From Desulfobacula sp. (GTDB lineage: Bacteria > Desulfobacterota > Desulfobacteria > Desulfobacterales > Desulfobacteraceae), in the NCBI GenBank assembly GCA_013792075.1, contig VMSR01000063.1, forward strand, positions 1-48,849: DNA of 48,849 nt. Reading direction: 5' to 3'. Made by a program: the position numbers and the translations under genes. Under the pieces are notes generated by a model. That model worked only from the letters and a program-made list of their open reading frames with translations. It did no database searches and had not been told where the DNA came from. The number at the start of each line of letters is the position of its first letter. The stretch's first letter is position 1. Shown in pieces: positions 24,927 to 32,641 of the stretch.

Positions 24927-25925
24927 TTATTCTAGCACCATACCTTGGGGTTCAATAGGTAATCCTCGGATCCAGATAGGCATAGAGAATATCCACAACC
25001 AGATTGGCCAGCAAACCACGAGGGCGATCAAAAGAAAGCAGGCCTGGGCCAGGGGATAATCATTGTTGCTTACCGCAAAAATCAACTCCCGCCCAATTCC
25101 GGGCCAGGTAAATATCTGTTCGGTCAGGGCGCCCCCGTTAATTGAAAAAGCCAGACTTAAGCCCACACTTGTCACCACGGGCAAGGCTGCGTTTTTAGCC
25201 GCATGCTTGTTCCGAATCACCCGTTCACTTAGTCCCTTGGCCCTTGCAGTGATGATATAATCCTCCCTCAGGACGCTTAGCATGGACGATCGCATGAGCA
25301 GAAGATAGGACCCCAGATGGATGACAAAAAGGGTCATCAGCGGCAGCAGCATATGGTGGAGTATATCCAGCATCCGAACAAACCAGGAAGCATTTCCCAC
25401 CCAAAGTTCCGGGGATAAAATACCGCCAAGGGGGAAAAGCCCCAGCTTGAAGCCGAAAACCCAGAGCAGCAGCAGGGCAAACCAGGGGATGAACAGGGTA
25501 TAGCAGACAAGAGCGGATATGGACAGAACATTGTCCAGTCGGCTCCCCTTGTTCCATGCCGCTATTTTTCCCAGAAACACCCCGGCAAAGGCGGCCAGAA
25601 TAGTGGAAGAGGTAAAGAGGAGAACCGTCCACCCCAGCCGTTCCCGGATAATCTTAAAAACAGGCTCTCCATAGTGAAAGGAAACCCCGAAATTGCCTGT
25701 AAAAAAATTTTTCAGATAGATCACATATTGTTCCCAGATAGGCTTATCCAGCCCCATCTGTTCGATAATATAGCGCATATCCTCAGGCGTCAGCATGGGA
25801 TCTGCCACCTTGGAGATGGGGTCACCCGGGGAGAGCCGGAACAAAAAAAACAATGCCGTCATAATCACAAAAAAAATAATCGTAATTTCAACCAATTTAC
25901 CCAAAATATACGTCTGGTTTCTCAT
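24927..25925 (-). CDS. Peptide/nickel-type ABC permease (OppB/DppB-like), 3' end frameshifted
   Basis: A 332-aa OppB-type permease as read. Most of the family is intact: N-terminal FRLSPGDP, PEDMRYIIEQMGLDKP, the coupling loop TARAKGLSERVIRNKHAAKN and NGGALTEQIFTWPGIGREL. The last 25 or so residues (after ALVVCW) do not match. Reading the neighbouring frame from about 25010 gives LANLVVDILYAYLDPRITY and a stop at 24952, the typical OppB terminus. So one base appears to be missing near 25007-25017. The read-through tail would still be expressed, but the last helix would be altered. Sequence error or recent mutation cannot be separated here. Confidence 0.9.
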   Translation of the reverse strand: MRNQTYILGKLVEITIIFFVIMTALFFLFRLSPGDPISKVADPMLTPEDMRYIIEQMGLDKPIWEQYVIYLKNFFTGNFGVSFHYGEPVFKIIRERLGWTVLLFTSSTILAAFAGVFLGKIAAWNKGSRLDNVLSISALVCYTLFIPWFALLLLWVFGFKLGLFPLGGILSPELWVGNASWFVRMLDILHHMLLPLMTLFVIHLGSYLLLMRSSMLSVLREDYIITARAKGLSERVIRNKHAAKNAALPVVTSVGLSLAFSINGGALTEQIFTWPGIGRELIFAVSNNDYPLAQACFLLIALVVCWPIWLWIFSMPIWIRGLPIEPQGMVLE

Positions 25926-25949
25926 TTGTTATTTCCGTTTTACCACAAA

Positions 25950-27680
25950 TCAGTCCGCCGGTTTTACCACACACATGGACCAGATATTGCCGATACCGTC
26001 CACCTTGGCCACCCACCCCTTAAACCGCTCATTAAAAGTGGCTTCAATGATATGGGGATTGTACAACGGCAGATAGGGGAGATCTTCTAAAATAATCTCC
26101 TGCATTTTCCATATGATTTCTTTCCGTTTTTGTGTATCGATAAGGGTCATCTGCTCATCGGCGATCGTGTCAAATTCCGGGTTGCGGTATCCGCTCATAT
26201 TCCAGCCCCTGGGCTTGTCATTTTTGGACTCGAAAAAGGTCCGCAGATAATCCGGATCCAGGTCCAGCTGGCCATAGCCCAGCACAAAGGCATCAAACTC
26301 ATGTTTGCCCTTGACCGTCTCCAGCAGAGAATTAAAGGACATGGGCCGGGCAAAGGCAGACATTCCCAGTTCCCGGAGCCATTCCTGGATCATGGTTCCT
26401 GCAAAGGCCCGCTTGGGGTCATAGTCGGCCGGCGGTGTCAGAATAACAAATTTATCCATTGCAGCACCCGAAGGCAGACGGATATCCGAAGGGGTGACAA
26501 TGTTATTGTTTTCATCCACAGGCGGGGTCTCCCAGGAATACCCGGCGGTTTTGAGCATTTCATAGGCCAATTTGATCCGCTCGTCATGGGTTTTCCCCTG
26601 TCCGTATTTTCGAACATTGGGATTGTACCAAAAGTGGTTTCCCGAAGGGACAACCGAATGCATGGGGGTTCCATAATTCTGAAGAATCCGGGTCAGGATA
26701 AAGTCCTTATCAACCATAGTGGCAATTGCCTGGCGCAGCACCTTGTCATCAAAAGGGGGTTTTCTTAAATTAAATCCCATATAGTAAAGGGCACTTTTTT
26801 TATTAAAATACAGGTCTATATTGGCCTGTTCCTTAAGGTCCTTGATGTAGCCCGGCTGGATATCCCCCCAATAATAGTCAATATCCCCTTTTTTGAGGGC
26901 AAGAATGGCCACATCAGAGGTGCCGTAAATCCTGAACAAAAGGCTTTCCACATAGGGTCCCAATATATGATTTCCTATCTTCTGGCCGGTGCCGAAAAAA
27001 TAGGGATTTTTTTTCATGTGGATATAGGCCCCGCTTTTATACTCAAACAAGGTAAAAGGTCCCGTACCAAGGGGCTTTTCAATGGGATGATCCTGGAGAG
27101 AGCGCAAGGGTTTTTCCTTTGCCAGCGCCTGTTTGGCAATGGGTTCCCATTCTTTTTTGGATACCATGGGCGCCGTCATTACCCGGGACATAAAAATGGC
27201 AGACGGTTCCTTCAGATAAAATACAACCGTATGGGCATCAGGTGCCTCGATTTTTTGTATGATATTCCAATTGCTATAATATTTGGGAATTTTAAAGTCA
27301 AAAAACAATTGCTTGGTAAACAGGACATCTTCACTGGTAAAATCAGACCCGTCAGACCATTTGGCCTCCCTAAGTGTCACCGTATAGGTCAGGGCCTGCG
27401 GATCAAACACCGGCTGGTCTTTTGCCAGCCAGGGGATAATCTCAAGGGTTTCCGGATGATGATGGTAGAGGGGTTGATAGATCTGGGATAAAATCTTCCG
27501 GGAATTGGCGTCGGTTCCCAGCCAGAGATTCAAGGATTGGGGTTCTTCGGGAAGGCCTATGTTCAAAAGTGCCGAATTTTTTGACTTCTGACACGCGTAA
27601 AGCCCTGTAAGGGCAAATGCGACTGCCAGAAACAAAAAATAAAAACAGAATTCAGCCCGCCACTTTGACCAATTCCCCAT
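25950..27680 (-). CDS. ABC importer solute-binding lipoprotein (OppA/family 5)
   Basis: A 576-aa extracytoplasmic binding protein of SBP family 5, which binds peptides, nickel chelates or related solutes. ATG 27680 is preceded by GAGGAAA. The N-terminal helix (FCFYFLFLAVAFALTGLYAC) ends in a possible lipobox with Cys28. Family landmarks include GLPEEPQSLNLWLGTDANS, TLREAKWSDGSDFTSEDVLFT and PIEKPLGTGPFTLFEYKSGAYI. The gene overlaps the preceding ATP-grasp gene by 29 bases. The exact ligand cannot be predicted. Confidence 0.92.
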   Translation of the reverse strand: MGNWSKWRAEFCFYFLFLAVAFALTGLYACQKSKNSALLNIGLPEEPQSLNLWLGTDANSRKILSQIYQPLYHHHPETLEIIPWLAKDQPVFDPQALTYTVTLREAKWSDGSDFTSEDVLFTKQLFFDFKIPKYYSNWNIIQKIEAPDAHTVVFYLKEPSAIFMSRVMTAPMVSKKEWEPIAKQALAKEKPLRSLQDHPIEKPLGTGPFTLFEYKSGAYIHMKKNPYFFGTGQKIGNHILGPYVESLLFRIYGTSDVAILALKKGDIDYYWGDIQPGYIKDLKEQANIDLYFNKKSALYYMGFNLRKPPFDDKVLRQAIATMVDKDFILTRILQNYGTPMHSVVPSGNHFWYNPNVRKYGQGKTHDERIKLAYEMLKTAGYSWETPPVDENNNIVTPSDIRLPSGAAMDKFVILTPPADYDPKRAFAGTMIQEWLRELGMSAFARPMSFNSLLETVKGKHEFDAFVLGYGQLDLDPDYLRTFFESKNDKPRGWNMSGYRNPEFDTIADEQMTLIDTQKRKEIIWKMQEIILEDLPYLPLYNPHIIEATFNERFKGWVAKVDGIGNIWSMCVVKPAD

Positions 27681-28674
27681 GTTTCCTCTGTTTTGATTCA
27701 ATTATTTTCTCCTCGATAAAATCCACTATGGTTGACTCAAGTCTGACACTATTGAACAAATTGATCCGGGGAACCCCCCCCGGGCTGACGCAATTCACCT
27801 CAACCAGCTTATCGCCTATCACGTCAATCCCCACAAAATAAAGCCCGTCGGCAAGTAATTTGGGTTTAATTTTCTCACAAATATATATTTGGGCCGGGGT
27901 TATCACATGTTTAAACGCACTGGCACCCGCATGGACATTGGTTCTAAAATCACCGGAAATTGATTTTCTGCCCATGGCGCCCAGAATTTCACCGTTGAGC
28001 AACAGAATTCTGACATCCCCCTCCTCTTTCACAGTTTTCAAATATTCCTGGACCATGATGGGGGTCCGCTCCGGGTAAGGCTTTGCCGAATGGACATAAT
28101 AGTTGATCAGAGAATTGAGATTTTCCGGCTCCCGGTTGCTGACCTTGATCACACCGTGTCCCCCGTGTCCATGCAAGGGTTTTATCACCATGTCACCGCC
28201 AAAATCGTCTATGATTTTTCTCAACCGCCTGGGGTCCCTTGACACATGGGTTTCAGGAATGATATCCGGAAAATTTAAGATATAGGCCTTGCTGCTTCCA
28301 TTGATCTGACCTGTGGTACTATTGATCATGAAGACCTTGTCGCTGACAGGCCCTAAAAACTCCATGACCTCATAGATAAGGGGCGGATCTTTCCGCAAAA
28401 ACAGCACATCCAGGTCTGTTACAGTTTCAAAAATCAATTCTTCCTGGTCCAGGCATCGAATCAATGCTTCCCAGTATTGGGCAATGGAAAGATTGGGTTC
28501 AACCGTGATATTGCGCATTCTGGCAACCACATTGTTCTTTTTTATATAAATATCATGGGGTTCCAGAAAGTATACCGAATGTCCGCGCTGGTTACATTCG
28601 TACATCATATGGGCAGTGGTTTCCCAAACAGGATCAATCTGCCGTAAATTATCCATCATAAAACCGATTTCCAT
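27652..28674 (-). CDS. ATP-grasp ligase, glutathione synthetase (GshB)-like
   Basis: A 340-aa ATP-grasp enzyme similar to prokaryotic glutathione synthetase. It starts MEIGFMMDNLRQIDPVWETT, the GshB-type beginning. Other features are VLFLRKDPPL, MVIKPLHGHGGHGVIKV (ATP-binding lid), VQEYLKTVKEEGDVRILLL and FVGIDVIGDKLVEVNCVSPGG (Mg-binding Asn/Glu). No gshA is nearby, so it may make glutathione or ligate a different peptide-like acid. It is first in an operon with a peptide importer. ATG 28674 has GGCGGAAA upstream; an in-frame start 123 bases earlier adds a Cys/His-rich tail foreign to the family. Confidence 0.8.
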   Translation of the reverse strand: MEIGFMMDNLRQIDPVWETTAHMMYECNQRGHSVYFLEPHDIYIKKNNVVARMRNITVEPNLSIAQYWEALIRCLDQEELIFETVTDLDVLFLRKDPPLIYEVMEFLGPVSDKVFMINSTTGQINGSSKAYILNFPDIIPETHVSRDPRRLRKIIDDFGGDMVIKPLHGHGGHGVIKVSNREPENLNSLINYYVHSAKPYPERTPIMVQEYLKTVKEEGDVRILLLNGEILGAMGRKSISGDFRTNVHAGASAFKHVITPAQIYICEKIKPKLLADGLYFVGIDVIGDKLVEVNCVSPGGVPRINLFNSVRLESTIVDFIEEKIIESKQRKHGELVKVAG

Positions 28675-28735
28675 ACTATTTCCGCCATAGCTCCCGGTTA
28701 AAACGTTGATTAAATAAGCCCACACAGATCTCTTC

Positions 28736-28764
28736 TTTTTATGACAACCCGCATGGATTGTCAA
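28736..28764 (-). promoter_or_regulatory. Promoter with inverted repeat before the ATP-grasp/opp operon
   Basis: On the minus strand TTGACA (28764-28759) and TAAAAA (28741-28736) are 17 bases apart. TGACAA (28742-28747) and TTGTCA (28758-28763) on the plus strand form an inverted repeat that spans the spacer and overlaps the -35, so a repressor could bind there. This is inferred from sequence only. Confidence 0.55.
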
Positions 28765-28880
28765 ACCCTTAATCAAAGAGAACAAACCCCGGGACAAAAG
28801 AGATCGATTGGTGTATCCTGAACGATGTTAAAGCTAAAAACAGAATCATCTAGCCTCCACTATAGAAATGGATACAAAAC

Positions 28881-30113
28881 ATGAACGATACCCTATTCAT
28901 ACAATTTTACGGCAAGACAAAGAGCGGCTGGTTCGACCTTTGCAACGGGTTTTCAGATACCTTTGACCTGTGCAAAAGCAAAGGGGATTTTTTGTGGATG
29001 GAACATGAAGAAGACTGTGATAAATGGTATGATCAAGAGCGCTACGGGAATCTGCCTTTGCCCATACAAAAAGGCAAAGTATATGTAAGCGCAAGTTACG
29101 TCAACCATCTCTACCAGGCCTACGTCTGGGCTGTCCAATATCCGGATATCGACTTTATGGTGGGCGGGCCTGTGGCCTCCGAGAGATGTACGGGCCAGGA
29201 CGGCTGGCAATCTGTCCATTTCAAGGTGGAAACACCATTGCCCCCTAACCTGACCCTCACGGGCCAGTCCATCGAACGCCTGTTTAATGTGTCGGAATTT
29301 TCCGGAACCTGGAAACTTGAAATCCCGGAAACAATTCCCCGGGACAGCCGGATTTATTTTTCCTATACCCTGGAAAATTTATGCTATTGGAAAAAATGTC
29401 CCTTCTGCTCCATTGCCCAGCACAGCATGGAACACTTCCGAAAAAGAAAACACATCAACCTTGAATTTGCACACATGGATTTCCCCGGTCATAAAATTGT
29501 CCGGCTCAATACAGGGTCCATCACCCCGGACCATATCCTGCAGATCCTTCCCACTCTCCCCAACAACGACACCATCGAATACCGATATTTCATGCGGGCG
29601 GCAAAAGCGGAGACAAGGGCCTTAAAACAGGTGGTTCGCCAGCTTAACGGCGACATCCCCGCCACCACCCTGGGGTTTGGCATTGAGTTCCCCTCTGACC
29701 GCATGTGGCAATATTTAAACAAGGGAACCCATATGGATGAGGTGATCGAAACCCTTGAATTCTGTATGAAAAGCGGTTTCAAAGTCAACGCCAATGTGAT
29801 CCTGGGCTGGAACAACCTCATCGAACAGGACCTTAAAGATTTGGAAGGCTTTATGGACAACCTGTCGGAACAGGCCGTCACCACTCTCCAGCTTCGGTGG
29901 CTCTTTGCCCACCCCTACACCCGGATCTATGACACCTATGACGGAATCGAAAATACCATCCGGCTGGGGCCGTTTAATTGCGGGTTCAATGTAAGGGTGG
30001 ATGACCGACAAAAACAATTGAACATGGCCGCCGCCACGATTATCAAAGCCAAATGTGATGAAAAAAAGATCTTTCTGGAAGGGTATAAGAATCTGAAGAA
30101 AGGTCAGCTTTAA
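28881..30113 (+). CDS. B12-binding-like/radical SAM protein with CX4CX2C motif
   Basis: A 410-aa protein resembling B12-dependent radical SAM enzymes. The N-terminal part contains YPDIDFMVGGPVAS, the strand-loop typical of the cobalamin-binding fold, although the DXHXXG cobalamin motif is not seen. The radical SAM Cys are 168, 173 and 176 (CYWKKCPFC), a CX4CX2C spacing instead of CX3CX2C. The barrel continues with RLNTGSITPDHILQ, TTLGFGIEFPSDRMWQYL and NANVILGWNNL. No strong ribosome site precedes the ATG at 28881. It lies divergently from the ATP-grasp gene and 157 bases before the GAF protein. Substrate unknown. Confidence 0.7.
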   Translation: MNDTLFIQFYGKTKSGWFDLCNGFSDTFDLCKSKGDFLWMEHEEDCDKWYDQERYGNLPLPIQKGKVYVSASYVNHLYQAYVWAVQYPDIDFMVGGPVASERCTGQDGWQSVHFKVETPLPPNLTLTGQSIERLFNVSEFSGTWKLEIPETIPRDSRIYFSYTLENLCYWKKCPFCSIAQHSMEHFRKRKHINLEFAHMDFPGHKIVRLNTGSITPDHILQILPTLPNNDTIEYRYFMRAAKAETRALKQVVRQLNGDIPATTLGFGIEFPSDRMWQYLNKGTHMDEVIETLEFCMKSGFKVNANVILGWNNLIEQDLKDLEGFMDNLSEQAVTTLQLRWLFAHPYTRIYDTYDGIENTIRLGPFNCGFNVRVDDRQKQLNMAAATIIKAKCDEKKIFLEGYKNLKKGQL

Positions 30114-30270
30114 CACGTGCCGCCAGACGGGCAAGACCATCACCACCATAAAACAAACGCTTCTTAAAACCCAGGACATCAAAGCCCAAATTGCCTGGTT
30201 CACAGGTCACCACATTGACAATATTTTTCAACTGCTTATTGTGATTGGATACATCATAAGGAGGGAGGCC

Positions 30271-32625
30271 ATGAAAAACACTGCCCCAACCCATTCAATA
30301 AAATCGGCTGTCAGTCTTGATCCGTTGCTGGCTTTCTGGGAAAAAAATCTGGTGCCCCATTGCTCCCATATGCGGTCCATGTTTCGGGAATTAACCGAGA
30401 AAATTAGCCAGATTCCCCAAATCCAGGGTGCCATAAAGGATGTTGGCATCCTATCCCAATACCATGATATCATCAGACCCCTCATGAGCCCCGTCTTTCC
30501 TGCGGCATCCTTTAACAAAGAGATCATGGGAGCCTTAACTCCCTGCACCTTTGAGCCTTTTTTTGTGACCCCTGAATTCCAGCGCCTTTTCCTTGATAGG
30601 GACAATTTTTTTAAGGCCCCCCTGAGAAAGGATCTTGAAACCGAAACCTCAAAAAAACTGCTGAGGATCTATTTTCTCATATTGGAACGGATATACGGGT
30701 TCAACTGCCGGCAGCCCGAGAGCGTGGACATTAAAATAGTTGCCGATGAAAAAACCGGACTTGCCCGTTATTTCGGGGTAACCGCAGATTTTCAGTTTGT
30801 CAGGATAACCCCCCTTGGCAGCCCCAAAAACTTGTCTGAACAAGACCGGGAACAGATCACAAACAACCTTACGGATATGAATATCCTGGCCGGATACATT
30901 GATTTAAACCAATTTGAATTTACAGGCTTTACCATTGTGCGGGCCCTGGATATAACCCAATCCGAAGTGATTTCAGCCCTTGAAAGGGATTTGATAGACC
31001 AGCACGCCATCTTTTCTGCCGAAGGCATCAAACATTTGGAATCCAGGCTCCAGGTGTTGTTCCAACGTCCGGAAATAGCCGTTGGACTCGGTGCACTCCA
31101 GGGGGATCAGGTGATGATCATCAAAAATGACTGCAATTCCACCATCAACTGCCTTTTTTCCAATTCCCACCATCTTCACCTGGATGCGTTAAAAGGATCG
31201 GTCTGGATGGAGGCGGCTAAAAATTCAACCGTATTCAGAGTGCCGGATCTTTCCCAAAAGAAGGATCTGGTTCCAGTTGAACAGCAGGCTGTATCGGCAG
31301 GCATCCGCTCCATGCTGCTGTCCCCCTTGTCCTACCAGGGAAAGGTCATCGGAATCCTGGAAGTCTTTACCACCACCCCCAATGAACTGGGCCCCATTGA
31401 TGCCATGTTATTGGAACAGGTCACCCCTATTTTTTCCGTGGCCTTGAAAAGGGGACTGGATGAAATGAACAAGCATGTTCAATCCATTATCAAGGAAAAA
31501 TGCACAGCGGTTCATCCTTCTGTGGAATGGCGGTTTGAACAGGCGGCCATCAGCCACATGGAACGTCTCCGACAGGGTACCACCACCTCTGGAATGGAAC
31601 CCATTATTTTTAAGGATGTTGTTCCCTTTTTCGGACAATCCGATATCCGGGGATCCTCTCTGGCCCGGAACCAGGGAATCCAGCAGGACCTGACCGATCA
31701 GCTTCGCCTGGCCCTTGGAATCATGGAAACAGGTTCAAAACTCAGGTCCTGGCCGATTTTACAGGAATATACATTCAGGATTCGCACCAAAATACAGGAA
31801 ATCGCCTCAGGGGTTAACTCCAGTGACGAAAATTCGGTCTTTTCACTTCTGAACAAAGACGTTTTTTCTACCTTTGAAGATCTTGCGGGACTGGGGCCGG
31901 ATATTGCCCGGCAGATAGACCATTACAACACCGCCCTGGATCCCGTTGCCGGTATGATCTACAACAAAAGAAAAGACTATGAAGAGAGCGTATCGCGACT
32001 GAACCATGCGCTTTCCAGTTTTTTGGAACAGGAGGATGCTCTGATCCAAAAGGATTTTCCCCATTATTTTGAAAAACGCCAGACCGATGGCGTGGATTAT
32101 ATGATGTATATCGGCGCCTCCATGGTTGAACGCCAGAGACTTGCCAATTTCCATGTCCAGGACATGACCCTGTGGCAATTGATGCTCGCCTGCGGCCTGG
32201 CCTGGCAGACAAAAAAAATTCAACCCGGGTTAAAGGTGCCTTTGGACACCTGCCACCTTATTCTGGTCAATCACACCCCCTTGTCCATCCGGTTCAGGTT
32301 TGATGAAAAACGCTTTGATGTGGACGGGGCCTATGATGTCCGCCAGGAAATCATAAAATCCCGTCTGGACAAAGCCCTGATAAAGGGAACAGGCGAGCGG
32401 CTCACCCAGCCCGGAAGAATTGCTGTGGTGTATTCCAATCCCTCGGAAGGAAAAGAAATCAAACAGCATATCGATTTTCTGATGGGTGCCGGCAAGCTGG
32501 ACAATGATCTTGAAATGCTGGAGTTGGATGACCTTCCCGATGTTCGGGGGTTAAAAGCCCTCAGGGTTGGCGTAAACCTGAAAGCCATGGCTGCAAACAA
32601 TATCATTGAGATGAAAACAGGATAA
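30271..32625 (+). CDS. Large GAF-domain protein of unknown function
   Basis: A 784-aa soluble protein without membrane helices or signal peptide. ATG 30271 follows AGGAGGGAGG at ideal spacing; a GTG start 30 bases earlier is less likely. A GAF-like domain is visible around residues 255-400 (VFRVPDLSQKKDLVP, GIRSMLLSPLSYQGKVIGIL, LLEQVTPIFSVALKRGLDEM). The rest is helical and I do not recognise it. There is no kinase, cyclase or HTH output domain. It follows the radical SAM gene on the same strand and converges on the CHASE2 cyclase. A sensor or scaffold role is only a guess. Confidence 0.65.
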   Translation: MKNTAPTHSIKSAVSLDPLLAFWEKNLVPHCSHMRSMFRELTEKISQIPQIQGAIKDVGILSQYHDIIRPLMSPVFPAASFNKEIMGALTPCTFEPFFVTPEFQRLFLDRDNFFKAPLRKDLETETSKKLLRIYFLILERIYGFNCRQPESVDIKIVADEKTGLARYFGVTADFQFVRITPLGSPKNLSEQDREQITNNLTDMNILAGYIDLNQFEFTGFTIVRALDITQSEVISALERDLIDQHAIFSAEGIKHLESRLQVLFQRPEIAVGLGALQGDQVMIIKNDCNSTINCLFSNSHHLHLDALKGSVWMEAAKNSTVFRVPDLSQKKDLVPVEQQAVSAGIRSMLLSPLSYQGKVIGILEVFTTTPNELGPIDAMLLEQVTPIFSVALKRGLDEMNKHVQSIIKEKCTAVHPSVEWRFEQAAISHMERLRQGTTTSGMEPIIFKDVVPFFGQSDIRGSSLARNQGIQQDLTDQLRLALGIMETGSKLRSWPILQEYTFRIRTKIQEIASGVNSSDENSVFSLLNKDVFSTFEDLAGLGPDIARQIDHYNTALDPVAGMIYNKRKDYEESVSRLNHALSSFLEQEDALIQKDFPHYFEKRQTDGVDYMMYIGASMVERQRLANFHVQDMTLWQLMLACGLAWQTKKIQPGLKVPLDTCHLILVNHTPLSIRFRFDEKRFDVDGAYDVRQEIIKSRLDKALIKGTGERLTQPGRIAVVYSNPSEGKEIKQHIDFLMGAGKLDNDLEMLELDDLPDVRGLKALRVGVNLKAMAANNIIEMKTG

Positions 32626-32641
32626 AACCGGCCGGCTGTAG

